Shown piece by piece: positions 24,934-34,324 of a stretch of 64,000 bases of DNA (positions within the stretch are counted from its first letter, which is position 1; every line of letters begins with the position of its first letter). The notes under the pieces are model-generated. The model was not told where the DNA came from, made no database searches, and saw nothing but the letters and a program-made list of their open reading frames with translations. The position numbers were made by a program, and so were the translations under genes. The stretch comes from JALCOL01 sp022649665 (GTDB taxonomy: Bacteria > Bacillota > Bacilli > Lactobacillales > Enterococcaceae): assembly GCA_030372335.1 (NCBI GenBank), contig JAUDCW010000011.1. One strand, 5' to 3'.

Positions 24934-25795
24934 TCATACAGAAGAAGCGGCGCTGCTCAAAAAAGGGCAGCGTAAAAAACCGCATTCTTTTGCGAAGCTC
25001 TTAAAAGGGCTGGTCTACCTCAGCATTGTTTTGATCAGCGGGCTCCTTTTGTGGATGCTCGGCTACATTTTGCTGAAAGGGGTACCGTATTTGACGACGG
25101 CGATGTTTTCGCTGATGTATACGACTGAGAATTTGTCGATGTTTCCGGCGATCCTGAATACGCTCAGCATGATCTTGCTGACGCTTTTGATCGCATGTCC
25201 GGTCGGGATCTTCGCTGCGATCTATTTTGTCGAATATGCCGCAGGAAGCCGCGGGGTAAAACTGCTGCGGCTGGCCACGGAGACACTGGCCGGAGTGCCG
25301 TCGATCATCTTCGGGCTGTTCGGTTATTTGTGTTTCGTCGTTTTCTTCAAAATGGGCTATTCGCTGCTGGCTGGCTGTTTGACACTCGCGATCTTAGTAT
25401 TGCCGGTCATCATCCGGACGACCGAAGAAGCGTTGATCGCGACTCCGCAATCTTACCGCGAAGCGAGTTTTGCCCTCGGTGCTGGAAAAGTCCGGACGAT
25501 CTTCCGGATCGTTTTGCCGAACGCTTTGCCCGGGATCGTCAGCGGGATCATTTTAAGTGTCGGGCGGATCATCGGCGAGACCGCGGCACTGATCTATACT
25601 GCCGGCACGATCGCAAACGTCGCCGGGCCGCTTGACTCTGGGCGGACGCTTGCCGTTCACATGTTCAGCCTGCTCTCAGAAGGGATCCACGTTGAACAAG
25701 CGAATGCCACCGCGGTCATTTTGATCCTGCTCGTCGTTTTGCTGAATTTCGCTGCTTCGCTCATTACGAAAAAAATACGGAGGAACCGCTCATGA
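24917..25795 (+). CDS. pstA: Phosphate ABC transporter permease PstA
   Basis: A 292-residue membrane permease with six helices and the motif SYREASFALGAGKVRTIFRI as EAA loop. ETLAGVPSIIFGLFG is a signature of PstA. Two adjacent ATG codons are available at the start; GGGGG precedes them. The stop overlaps pstB in an ATGA junction. Confidence 0.93.
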   Translation: MMDLASHTEEAALLKKGQRKKPHSFAKLLKGLVYLSIVLISGLLLWMLGYILLKGVPYLTTAMFSLMYTTENLSMFPAILNTLSMILLTLLIACPVGIFAAIYFVEYAAGSRGVKLLRLATETLAGVPSIIFGLFGYLCFVVFFKMGYSLLAGCLTLAILVLPVIIRTTEEALIATPQSYREASFALGAGKVRTIFRIVLPNALPGIVSGIILSVGRIIGETAALIYTAGTIANVAGPLDSGRTLAVHMFSLLSEGIHVEQANATAVILILLVVLLNFAASLITKKIRRNRS

Positions 25796-26535
25796 TCACA
25801 ACGAAAACACTGAATGTTTACTATGGAGATTTCCATGCGCTGAAAAATATCGATCTGGAAGTTCCTGACAACCAGATCACCGCTTTGATCGGACCGTCCG
25901 GCTGCGGGAAATCAACGCTTTTAAAAACACTCAACCGCATGAACGACCTTGTGCCCAACTGCCGCGTCGAAGGTGAAGTCGCAGTCGACGGCGAAAATAT
26001 TTATCAAATCAAACAAATCGAAGAGCTGCGCAAAAAAGTCGGGATGGTCTTCCAAAAAGCGAATACTTTTCCAATGTCGATCTTCGACAACATTGCTTAC
26101 GGCATCAAGACGCATGAAAAATTGAGCCACTATGAGCTGGCCGAACGCGTCGAAGAAGCACTCAAACAAGCGGCATTGTGGGAAGAAGTCAAAGACCGGC
26201 TCCACAAAAGCGCGATGGGTCTTTCCGGCGGGCAGCAGCAGCGTCTTTGCATCGCCCGGGCACTTGCGATCCATCCCGAGATCCTCTTGATGGATGAATC
26301 GACGAGCGCGCTCGATCCTTTGGCGACAGCAAAAATCGAAGAGCTTGCACAGGCACTGAAAACTAAGTACACTATCGTTATAGTGACACATAATATGCAG
26401 CAGGCGGCACGTGCTTCCGACCGAACAGCGTTCTTTTTGGACGGCGAATTGATCGAAAGCCAAGCGACTGCCGATTTGTTCAGTACACCGCTCAAAGAAC
26501 AAACTTCCAATTACATCACGGGCCGCTTCGGTTAA
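25792..26535 (+). CDS. pstB: Phosphate ABC transporter ATP-binding protein PstB
   Basis: A 247-residue ATPase with Walker A GPSGCGKSTLLKTLNRMNDL, signature LSGGQQQRLCIARAL and Walker B ILLMDESTSALDP. RMNDLVPNCRVEGEV is a hallmark of PstB. It starts inside the pstA stop. Only one pstB copy is seen; many lactobacilli have two in tandem followed by phoU, neither of which is present here. Confidence 0.96.
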   Translation: MITTKTLNVYYGDFHALKNIDLEVPDNQITALIGPSGCGKSTLLKTLNRMNDLVPNCRVEGEVAVDGENIYQIKQIEELRKKVGMVFQKANTFPMSIFDNIAYGIKTHEKLSHYELAERVEEALKQAALWEEVKDRLHKSAMGLSGGQQQRLCIARALAIHPEILLMDESTSALDPLATAKIEELAQALKTKYTIVIVTHNMQQAARASDRTAFFLDGELIESQATADLFSTPLKEQTSNYITGRFG

Positions 26536-26596
26536 GGATCTTTTTCGTTTTCCTGACAGAAACACTCGTGCAGCGCATAAAATGAGGAGGAAAATG

Positions 26597-27295
26597 ATGA
26601 TCTATATCGTAGAAGATGACGACAATATCCGCGAACTGGCGAGCTATACGTTATCGAGTCTCCATTTTGATACTGCCGGATTTCCGGACAGCGAAACGTT
26701 TGAGAAAGCACTCAAAAAAGAGCTGCCGCAGTTGGTGATCTTAGATTTGATGCTGCCGGGTAAAGACGGCTTGACGATCTTAAAAGAGCTGCGGGCGCAA
26801 CCAAAGACTGCCCGTTTGCCGGTCTTGATCTTGAGTGCAAAAGACAGCGAATTCGATAAAGTGATGGGGCTCAATCTCGGAGCAGATGATTATTTAACGA
26901 AGCCGTTCGGTGCAATGGAACTCGCAGCACGGGTCAATGCGCTCTTGCGGCGGGCCTCCAAATCTGAAGAAGCAGTCGCCAAAAAAGCCGCCGGCGGCCG
27001 ATTGATCTATCAGCCGAATGCCCATCAATTTGTTTTGGACGGCGAGCCGCTGGCGCTGACGTCAAAAGAATTCGATCTTTTGCGGCTGTTTATCCAATAT
27101 CCGAAAAAAGCATTCAGCCGCGAACAGCTTTTGGCCGATGTCTGGGGCTACCATTATGACGGCGAGAGCCGGACGGTCGATGTCCATATCGGTTCATTGC
27201 GGCAGAAGCTGGGCGAGATCGGCGAATCGATCCATACGATCCGCGGATTCGGCTACCGCTGGCAGGAAACGGCCGGCGACAAGGTGGAAAATTAG
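26597..27295 (+). CDS. phoP: Response regulator of the phosphate two-component system
   Basis: A 232-residue OmpR-type regulator. The receiver domain has the acidic pocket (EDDDN), the phosphorylated Asp in VILDLMLPG (about D50), and K in DYLTKPF. The C-terminal winged helix carries KEFDLLRLFIQYPKKAFSRE and ESRTVDVHIGSLRQKLGE. Its place right after pstB and before a PhoR-like kinase identifies it as PhoP. Two more ATGs lie upstream (26582, 26594), but GAGGAGG is best spaced for 26597. It is expected to bind the TTTTACAT repeats before pstS. Confidence 0.92.
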   Translation: MIYIVEDDDNIRELASYTLSSLHFDTAGFPDSETFEKALKKELPQLVILDLMLPGKDGLTILKELRAQPKTARLPVLILSAKDSEFDKVMGLNLGADDYLTKPFGAMELAARVNALLRRASKSEEAVAKKAAGGRLIYQPNAHQFVLDGEPLALTSKEFDLLRLFIQYPKKAFSREQLLADVWGYHYDGESRTVDVHIGSLRQKLGEIGESIHTIRGFGYRWQETAGDKVEN

Positions 27296-29023
27296 ATGCA
27301 GAAAAAAATATTTACTTCGCTTTTATTTCTGACCAGCTGTGCGCTCTTGTTTTCTTTGATCGCGATCGGGCTGGTCGCTTTTTCGCAAATGGAAGAGCGT
27401 TTTTGGAGCGAGCTTAAAACGGAACTGGGCTATACGGAAACGATCTATGAAAAGGAGGGGATCGCGGGACTGGCGGCGCTCAAAGCTTCGGAACGGATCA
27501 CTTTGATCGACTCCGCCGGCAAAGTCCTCTACGATAATCAAGCTGATGCTGCCAAAATGGATAATCATCGCAAGCGTCCGGAAGTGAAGGCGGCGGCCGC
27601 GAGCGGTGTGGGGCGATCGCGCCGGGAGTCGGATACGCTTTTTTCAAAAAATTTTTATTATGCTGAAAAAATGCCGAACCAAATGATTCTGCGGATCTCA
27701 AAAACTCAAAGCGGGCTAGTGCATCTATATACACGCATGGCGCTCCTGGGATTCTTGATTTTCCTGATCCTTTTGGTGCTGGCTTATTTTGCGTCGCGGC
27801 TGACCGCCAGGCGGATCACCCGTCCGATCAACGAATTGGATCTTCAAGATCCGGACAAAAAGCGGATCTATCCGGAGATCACACCGCTTGTTCGCCGTTT
27901 GGTAGAACAGAACGGCCAAATCGCGCTGCAGATCAAAGAACTGAAGGCCCAAGAAGAGCAATTTTCGCTGATCACGACTCATATGCAGGAAGGGTTGCTG
28001 CTTTTAGACCGCGAGAAAAAAGTTTTATTTGCCAATCCCGCGGCACGTGCGCTTTTTGAGATCCAGCAGCAGAAATATCAGCTGCCGGTCCAATTGTTTG
28101 AACATCACGAAGACTTTTTACAAGCACTTTCGCGTGTTTTGGCAGGCCAAGATCAAGAGTTGAAGCTGCCGTTCAAAGACCGGATCTATCAATTGATCCT
28201 AAATCCGGTCTATCAGGAAAAACAAGTGAGCGGCGTGCTGGTCTTTTTGATCGATGTGACTTCTGCTGAAAAGCAGGCCCAATTGCGCCGAGAATTCACG
28301 TCAAACGTGACGCATGAGCTGCGCACGCCGCTGACAAGTATTTCAGGATATGCGGAGATCATTCATGCCGGGCTCGTCCAGCCAGCTGATATTCCGCGCT
28401 TTTCCGGCAAGATCTATGATGAAGCGCAGCGGCTGATCCAATTGATCAATGATATTTTGAAACTATCGCGGCTGGAACAAGATCCGCATTTGCAGGAAGG
28501 CGAAGTTTTTTGGCCGGCACTGTTGAAAAAAATCGCGGAAAGTCTAGAACCAGCGCTCGAAAAAAAACAGCAGCACTTGTTGATCCAAGGGCTGCCGGTC
28601 AAACAAAATGCTTTTCCGAATATTTTATTTGATATGGTCTATAATTTAGCGGAAAATGCCAGCAAATACAGTCCGAACGGTACAACGATCACGATCGCTT
28701 TGGCAGAAGAGCCTGAAGATTATCAGCTGCGGGTCAGCGATGAGGGACCAGGGATCCCCGAAAAAGAACGCGGCCGGATCTTTGAGCGTTTTTACCGCGG
28801 CGATAAAAGCCACAGCTCGCAGATCCCGGGGACGGGCTTGGGGCTTGCGATCGTCAAACACGGTGTCCAGCTCCACCGCGGGAAAATCGCGCTGGAAGCT
28901 AATCAGACGCATGGCAGTTCATTTGTGATCCGTTTTCCTAAATCAGAATTTCTTCCGCGGGTCGCGCATGATGAGGCGGTCGAGCCGGTCCAAGGCGATC
29001 CGCAGCCAGCGGACGATGAATGA
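27296..29023 (+). CDS. phoR: Sensor histidine kinase of the phosphate two-component system
   Basis: A 575-residue membrane kinase. Two N-terminal helices flank a short external loop (residues 30-140). A HAMP-like region (around 165-215), a PAS domain (about 215-320), the phospho-acceptor His in SNVTHELRTPLTSISGYAEI (about H340) and a HATPase domain (NLAENASKYSPNG; GPGIPEKERGRIFERFYRGD) follow. The frame starts directly after the phoP stop. It ends with an acidic tail (EAVEPVQGDPQPADDE) that overlaps the opposite-strand acyltransferase by 81 bases. Confidence 0.92.
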   Translation: MQKKIFTSLLFLTSCALLFSLIAIGLVAFSQMEERFWSELKTELGYTETIYEKEGIAGLAALKASERITLIDSAGKVLYDNQADAAKMDNHRKRPEVKAAAASGVGRSRRESDTLFSKNFYYAEKMPNQMILRISKTQSGLVHLYTRMALLGFLIFLILLVLAYFASRLTARRITRPINELDLQDPDKKRIYPEITPLVRRLVEQNGQIALQIKELKAQEEQFSLITTHMQEGLLLLDREKKVLFANPAARALFEIQQQKYQLPVQLFEHHEDFLQALSRVLAGQDQELKLPFKDRIYQLILNPVYQEKQVSGVLVFLIDVTSAEKQAQLRREFTSNVTHELRTPLTSISGYAEIIHAGLVQPADIPRFSGKIYDEAQRLIQLINDILKLSRLEQDPHLQEGEVFWPALLKKIAESLEPALEKKQQHLLIQGLPVKQNAFPNILFDMVYNLAENASKYSPNGTTITIALAEEPEDYQLRVSDEGPGIPEKERGRIFERFYRGDKSHSSQIPGTGLGLAIVKHGVQLHRGKIALEANQTHGSSFVIRFPKSEFLPRVAHDEAVEPVQGDPQPADDE

Positions 29024-30055
29024 ACGGCTCAACAGCTGGACGATCGCTACACTCGCCACAGCGAGGATCGTAAAATGGATCCCGGCGTTCGGGATCCGCT
29101 GGGTCGCCTGGACTAGCGGGCCGATCAAATAAACATGCAGCAGATAGATCGTCAGTGTCCGCTCGCCCCAAACTGTCAGAAAGTGGCGTTTGGCAGGCGC
29201 GAGGACCATCAAGACAAAGACGAATCCGAAACCGATAAAGTATGAAAGCATCCCGAACGCCAGCTCATAGAAAAGTTCCATCGAGAGCAGACGATAGGAA
29301 CGGTCGCCCCAGAAAAATTCTGGTTTCAGATTTTCATGGATCCAAAAAGCTGCGATCAAAAGGCTGGCCGCGATGATCAAGGCGGCTTTTACATATTTCC
29401 ACTTGGCGCTGCGCATTTTTAAGAGATACGCTTCTTTGACGAAATAGCCGCCTAAAAAATAAGGGAGGAAGCGCAAGAGGCGCGCCATCGACATATAGGC
29501 GCCGAATTCGCTTGAAAAGCCGTACAACACGCCGACGAGCAGGCTGATCTTGAAGACATTCCTGATCTTGACCAAGTCCGGCAGCAAAAGGCGCCATAAA
29601 AACATGCAGTACAAATACCACAATGTCCAGCCCGGTCGGAAAAATTGGAAGCTTTCGACTTTACCGGTCAAAATCGCCAGGATCGTCAAGATGATATTGA
29701 AAAAGATGAACGGGATCGCGAAGGTCCGCAAGGCGGTATTGCGGCCTTTTTCCAGATTTTTCGAAAAGAACCCCGAGATGAAAATGAAAACCGGCATGTG
29801 AAACTCATAGATCCAAATATAGATGAATTTCGTCGGCACATCGCTCAGCCGCAAATATTCGAGCGCATGGCCGAGGACGACCAGCAAGATCAAGATCCCT
29901 TTGATATTATCGAAAAGCGGGTCGCGCCCGGCTTTATTTTTCAGTTCGATGGGAAACGCCCTCCTCGCACTGAAGCAGGCGGTCCCGCACGATCGCGATC
30001 GTCTCTTCAGCTTCAGGGATCGGATAAAGCGAAAAGATGTGATCCATATTTTCAA
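28943..30055 (-). CDS. Acyltransferase 3 family membrane protein
   Basis: A membrane O-acyltransferase (OafA/YrhL type) of about 335-370 residues. The N-terminal motif NIKGILILLVVLGH (catalytic His region) and a second helix with FHMPVFIFISGFF are clear, followed by about eight more helices. It likely transfers an acyl group to a cell-surface sugar or polymer. The start is unclear: TTG at 30055 gives the frame shown, overlapping the esterase by 122 bases and lacking a ribosome site. GAGGAGGG sits at 29958-29966, but the only triplet at the right distance is ATC at 29950, so an unusual AUC start or a later codon may be used. It is downstream of the esterase on the same strand. Confidence 0.8.
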   Translation of the reverse strand: MKIWITSFRFIRSLKLKRRSRSCGTACFSARRAFPIELKNKAGRDPLFDNIKGILILLVVLGHALEYLRLSDVPTKFIYIWIYEFHMPVFIFISGFFSKNLEKGRNTALRTFAIPFIFFNIILTILAILTGKVESFQFFRPGWTLWYLYCMFLWRLLLPDLVKIRNVFKISLLVGVLYGFSSEFGAYMSMARLLRFLPYFLGGYFVKEAYLLKMRSAKWKYVKAALIIAASLLIAAFWIHENLKPEFFWGDRSYRLLSMELFYELAFGMLSYFIGFGFVFVLMVLAPAKRHFLTVWGERTLTIYLLHVYLIGPLVQATQRIPNAGIHFTILAVASVAIVQLLSRSFIVRWLRIALDRLDRLIMRDPRKKF

Positions 30056-30932
30056 AAATGTGAAAAGTCAGCGGCCAATCAGGATGTCGGCGCGCTTCCT
30101 GCCGCAGCTTTTCAGCGTCCGCATACAACAAGTCATGTGTGCCAAAGAAAATATCGACCGGCGGCAGGTCGGAAAAATCCGCATAGCGCGGACTGATCAA
30201 AGGATCTTTCGTGGACAGGTCCCCGGCATACCATTCACCGCGAAAACTCAAATTTGCGAGTTCCAGCAAAGGATCATCTTGCTGGAGCTTTTTCATTTCC
30301 GGATTGCTGTCCGAAACATCGAGCCACGGCGAAAACAGAAATGCCATCAGCGGCAGCGGCTTTTTTTCGGCGCGCAATATTTGGAGCAGCGACAAAGCGA
30401 GTCCGCCGCCCGCCGAATCACCCATCAAGAGGACTTTTTTCGGGTCAGCGCGATGTTTTTTCAAGAAAGCGCAATAATTGTTGGCGACCATCCGGATCGC
30501 ATCGACGGCGTGGAAATCAGGGGATTTGGGGTAGAGCGGCATCACGATCTTGGCATCGAGCTGATTGGCGAGCCGGTGGAGAAAAGAATAATGGATCCCG
30601 AGCGGCTGGTTCCAGTAAGCGCCGCCATGAAGATAATAGATCCAAAAGGCAGGTCGTTCCGCTCCAAAGGTGACCGTCTCTTTCAGTGCCGGATCCCACG
30701 CAACTTGATAGAAGTTTTGGATGCCTCGGGGCAGATGATACGGCCAGTTGCCGCTTTCCAGCGCGCGCAGGTCTTTCCATTCACGGGACAAATTGATGAG
30801 CGTCGAATTTTTCTGCAAGAATTCCTCGATCAATAAGCTTGGCAGACTCTGCTTGCGCTGCCAGGCTTTTCTTTTTTTATTCAAAAGGAAGAGCGCCGCG
30901 ACGCTCGAGAAGATCAATGGCGTTTTTTTCAC
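29934..30932 (-). CDS. Alpha/beta hydrolase (HSL-type esterase), membrane-anchored or secreted
   Basis: A 332-residue hydrolase. An N-terminal hydrophobic stretch (TPLIFSSVAALFLL) may anchor or export it. The oxyanion motif HGGAYW, nucleophile GDSAGGGLAL, Asp in FFGTHDLLYADAE and His in NMDHIFSLYP form a full catalytic set of the hormone-sensitive-lipase family. GTG 30932 is chosen because GAGGTGA lies 5 bases before it; GTG 30941 is also in frame. It overlaps the acyltransferase downstream, and the pair could act on acylated surface glycans, though this is inference. Confidence 0.9.
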   Translation of the reverse strand: MKKTPLIFSSVAALFLLNKKRKAWQRKQSLPSLLIEEFLQKNSTLINLSREWKDLRALESGNWPYHLPRGIQNFYQVAWDPALKETVTFGAERPAFWIYYLHGGAYWNQPLGIHYSFLHRLANQLDAKIVMPLYPKSPDFHAVDAIRMVANNYCAFLKKHRADPKKVLLMGDSAGGGLALSLLQILRAEKKPLPLMAFLFSPWLDVSDSNPEMKKLQQDDPLLELANLSFRGEWYAGDLSTKDPLISPRYADFSDLPPVDIFFGTHDLLYADAEKLRQEARRHPDWPLTFHIFENMDHIFSLYPIPEAEETIAIVRDRLLQCEEGVSHRTEK

Positions 30933-31003
30933 CCGATTCACCTCGCTTTTTTTCTATTATATCATGCAGCATGGTAAACTAAAAAAAACAAAAGAGCGAA
31001 AGG

Positions 31004-32006
31004 ATGATCGATTTGGCGATCGAAAAAATGCGAAAATGGTTTTGGATCGGACAGGATACGGATCTTGCGGCGATGACCGGCTGTTCAGTGATCATTGCAC
31101 CCAGCGGAGCTGTCGGCGGGGTCGATGTCCGCGGCGGCTCTCCCAATACGCGCGATACTGATGCGCTGAAGCCGGAGAATAATCGCAAATTTGTGCACGC
31201 AGTTATGCTTTCAGGGGGCAGTGCATTTGGCTTGGCGGCTGGGGACGGGGCGGCTGATTTTTTGGAAACGAAAAAAATCGGGCGCGACATGGGAATCGCG
31301 TATATTCCTAATGTGAGCGGCGCAAGTTTGTTTGATTTGTTTTGCGGATCGGCGGCGGTTCGCCCGAACGCTGCCAGCGGATACCGGGCGGCACAAAATG
31401 CTTTTTCAAATCAAAAATTTCTTTCGGGCAATTTCGGGGCAGGAACGGGGGGCAACGGTCGGCAATATCAATGGCGAAGAGCGGGCGATGAAAGGCGGGA
31501 TCGGCCAGGCAGTCGCAAGTGCCGGTGAGCTCATGGTCGGTGCGGTCGTTGCTGTCAATGCGATCGGCGACGTCTTTGATGAAAAGAGCGGACACTTGAT
31601 CGCTGGTGCGCGGGATGAAAAAAATCAGCGGTTGATCAATTCAGAAGAATTTTTCCTAAAACATTATCAAAAACTCCCGGGAAGGTTTGCCGGCAATACG
31701 GTGATCGGCTGCGTCATGACGAATGCCCGGTTGAATAAAGCGCAGGCAAACAAGCTGGCTGCGATCACCCATAACGGGATCGCCCGCAGCATCCGCCCGG
31801 CGCACACAACATTCGACGGCGACACTTTATTTGCACTGGCGGCCGGTGAAGTGGCGGCAACTTTTGAAGCGGTCGCGATCTTAAGCGTTGAGGCAGTTCG
31901 GCGGGCGATCCTCGACGGGGTAAAAAGTGCAGAAAGTTATCAAAAATTTATTTCTTTTCACGAGTTTCAACAGAAAAATAAAGGAAATTTATCAGATATC
32001 TTTTGA
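31004..32006 (+). pseudogene. P1 family peptidase (DmpA-like), frameshifted
   Basis: Two overlapping frames make one protein. The first has APSGAVGGVDVRGGSP, GGSAFGLAAGDGAADFLE and SGNFGAGTG. The second continues ATVGNINGEERAMKGGIGQ to VGAVVAVNAIGDV and on to the end. The switch falls at a G6 run (31446-31451); with five G residues the frame is continuous. The family is autoprocessed Ntn-type aminopeptidases of about 320 residues, and the total length here is normal. The G run may be a sequencing error, a true null, or a slippage site. ATG 31004 sits very close to AAAGG, so TTG 31013 may be the real start. The internal nucleophile could not be placed with certainty. Confidence 0.75.
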
Positions 32007-32031
32007 ATTATCGTGCAATTGTAGGTATACT
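32003..32031 (+). promoter_or_regulatory. Sigma-A promoter for the cell wall hydrolase
   Basis: TTGAAT and TATACT with 17-base spacing, beginning in the last codons of the peptidase gene. It gives a 5' leader of about 95 bases before the hydrolase. Confidence 0.6.
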
Positions 32032-32132
32032 TTATATTAGGTATATATAACATTTCTCTATCGAAGATGTTTTTTTGCAATTATTGAATGATGACTATTG
32101 GAGATCCAGGGTACATAGCCAAGGAGGATATA

Positions 32133-34049
32133 TTGGAAATGAAGCCAAAAAATTATTATACAGCTGCGGCGGTCTCTCTTCTGTTAGCTCCGTACTGCTT
32201 ATTTCCATCAGCTGCATTTGCCGAAGACAGCACGACCGTCGCGACAGAAACTGCAGCAGCACAAACAACGAGCAGTCCCAGCAGCATGCAGCCAAGCAGT
32301 ACCGTTCCGGCGAGTTCTGCGACTTCGACCACTACGAGTACTGTCCCGGCGGAGCCGACCGAGTATAAAGTGCTTTCTTACGAACTGACAAATGGGAATC
32401 AGCTGCTGTTTTCAAAAGGCGGCTCAGCGGTATTCAATCCGCAAGTGTCTTACCAGGCAGGCGATGTGATCCACTATCAGGTGAAGCCGGCAGCCAGCTT
32501 TACACTTTCCACTTTGAAATTTATCAGCGAAAAAACGGGTCAAGCGCTGACTTTGACGCCGACTGACAATAGCGGCACTGCGGGGAGCTTCATCGCTCCG
32601 GAAGATAATGTCAAAGTCGAAGCGGTCTTTACGCAAAAAGATACACCGGACCCGAATCCGGGACCAAATCCAGGGCCAGATCCACAGCCTGAGTCTTCGA
32701 CAAGCTCCAGTTCGAGCAGTACAACCTCTTCTTCCGCAGAGACGCCGGCGACAACGCCTTCCAGTTCCAGTGCTGCAACACCGTCGACTCCTGATCCGCA
32801 GCAGCCAGCGGACCAAACCACCAGTCCGGTCATCAAAACGCCGGTCAATGCGACAGTCAGCAATATTGACAACGCAGTTCAGCAAGCGCTTGTCAAAGAA
32901 GCGTATCAGCATTTGGGCAAACCATATGTCTGGGGCGCCAAGGGACCGAATACCTTTGATTGTTCCGGTTTGACGTATTATATTTATCAAAAAGTGACCG
33001 GTATTTATATCGGCGGCTGGACCGGCGAGCAGCAAAATGCCGGGACCAAGATCCCTGTCAGCCAAGCACAGCCGGGTGATTTGCTTTTTTGGGGACCATC
33101 GAACGGGATCACGCATCATGTCGCGATCTATATCGGCAATGGTCAATATATCCAAGCACCTCAGCCAGGTGACGTTGTGAAGATCACGCGGATCAGCGAC
33201 TTTACGCCGGACTTTGCAGTGCGGGTCAATGTAGCCGGCTTGCCGAAAGCGACTTTCAGTTTGGCAGAGGATCTTCCGCTGTCTGATGGGACATTTTCTT
33301 TCGTCAAAAATCAATCGACAGATGAATTTTTAGCGAAAGTGGCTGAACAAGCACGTGCGATCGGGCAAAAAGAAGGGATCTATGCTTCGGTCATGCTGGC
33401 GCAAGCCATTTTGGAAAGCGGCTCCGGCAACTCACAACTGGCGAGTGAACCCAACTATAATTTGTTCGGGATCAAAGGCAGTTTCAAAGGCGAAAAAGTG
33501 GACTTCCATACGCTCGAACAAGAAACTGACGGGACCGTTTATTCGATCGTCGCAAGCTTCCGAAAATATCCTTCCTATAAGGAAAGTCTCGAAGATTATG
33601 CGAAACTGATCAAGACCGGGATCAACGGCAATACTGATTTTTATAAACCAGTCTGGAAGTCGGAAACGACCAATTATCAAGATGCGACCAAGTATCTGCA
33701 AGGAAAATATGCAACAGATACGCAGTATGCTTTGAAACTGAACAGCATTATCGAAGCTTACGGTCTGACCGAATATGATCAGGCAAAAGCGGAACCGGCG
33801 GCAAAAACGATGAGTGTTTCAGAACGGAAGCTGCATGCAAACTTAAGCAGTTTGAAAACTGCCCAGCTTTTCACTTTCCCGCTCCATATCAAATACAAAT
33901 GGATCTTGAAGCCGACAGTCTATTCGATCTATACGAAAAAAGCCGACTTCGTGAATATGTTCCTGCTGCCAAAGATCTCGCAAAGCATCGATCCAGTTTA
34001 TCTGGGGTGGACCCCGTTCCTTTTGGATATTCTACCGAAAACAAAATAA
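32133..34049 (+). CDS. Secreted two-domain cell wall hydrolase (NlpC/P60 plus glucosaminidase)
   Basis: About 638 residues. The signal peptide ends SAAFA-ED. Ser/Thr-rich and PNPGPNPGPDP linkers flank a small beta domain. An NlpC/P60 endopeptidase follows, with Cys in FDCSGLTYYIYQ (about C277) and His in THHVAIYIGNGQY. A LytG-like glucosaminidase domain comes next (AQAILESGSGNSQL with the catalytic Glu; NYNLFGIKG). The last 90 residues (from KAEPAAKTMSVSERK) have a basic, aromatic composition I do not recognise, possibly wall binding. GGAGG fits TTG 32133 best; ATG 32139 is the alternative. The role is peptidoglycan cleavage at two bond types, in separation or remodelling. Confidence 0.9.
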   Translation: MEMKPKNYYTAAAVSLLLAPYCLFPSAAFAEDSTTVATETAAAQTTSSPSSMQPSSTVPASSATSTTTSTVPAEPTEYKVLSYELTNGNQLLFSKGGSAVFNPQVSYQAGDVIHYQVKPAASFTLSTLKFISEKTGQALTLTPTDNSGTAGSFIAPEDNVKVEAVFTQKDTPDPNPGPNPGPDPQPESSTSSSSSSTTSSSAETPATTPSSSSAATPSTPDPQQPADQTTSPVIKTPVNATVSNIDNAVQQALVKEAYQHLGKPYVWGAKGPNTFDCSGLTYYIYQKVTGIYIGGWTGEQQNAGTKIPVSQAQPGDLLFWGPSNGITHHVAIYIGNGQYIQAPQPGDVVKITRISDFTPDFAVRVNVAGLPKATFSLAEDLPLSDGTFSFVKNQSTDEFLAKVAEQARAIGQKEGIYASVMLAQAILESGSGNSQLASEPNYNLFGIKGSFKGEKVDFHTLEQETDGTVYSIVASFRKYPSYKESLEDYAKLIKTGINGNTDFYKPVWKSETTNYQDATKYLQGKYATDTQYALKLNSIIEAYGLTEYDQAKAEPAAKTMSVSERKLHANLSSLKTAQLFTFPLHIKYKWILKPTVYSIYTKKADFVNMFLLPKISQSIDPVYLGWTPFLLDILPKTK

Positions 34050-34079
34050 CTGAAACATAAACGGGACACTGTTTATCCG

Positions 34080-34122
34080 AAAACAAGGACTGTGGCAACT
34101 TTTGCCGCGGTCCTTGTTTTGC
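34080..34122 (+). terminator. Intrinsic terminator
   Basis: AAAACAAGGAC and GTCCTTGTTTT form the outer stem, GGCAA/TTGCC an inner one, then a T-rich end. Confidence 0.85.
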
Positions 34123-34126
34123 TGTT

Positions 34127-34155
34127 TGACATTCACACCCCTTTGGTGCTATTCT
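34127..34155 (+). promoter_or_regulatory. Strong sigma-A promoter for the second ABC-F gene
   Basis: Consensus TTGACA and TATTCT with 17-base spacing, followed by a leader of about 165 bases. Confidence 0.75.
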
Positions 34156-34270
34156 TGAAGGGCTGATTTTTTGGACACGAAGGGTTCATCAGCGGTCAAT
34201 CGCTCATTTATATTTGTCGAATGGATCCTTTTTCGATCTCGGGAAAATTCATTAGAAGATAAAGAGTCTT

Positions 34271-34302
34271 GCTGCGGAGGGTCGTTTATCCGCAGCTTTT
34301 TT
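34271..34302 (+). terminator. Leader terminator ahead of the second ABC-F gene
   Basis: GCTGCGGA and TCCGCAGC, then T6, lies between the promoter and the coding start, so it would stop transcription before the gene unless relieved. A GCTGAT/ATCAGC stem lies earlier in the leader. The antiterminator form is not as obvious as for the first ABC-F gene. Confidence 0.6.
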
Positions 34303-34324
34303 CATTGGAAGGAAAGAAAACAAT

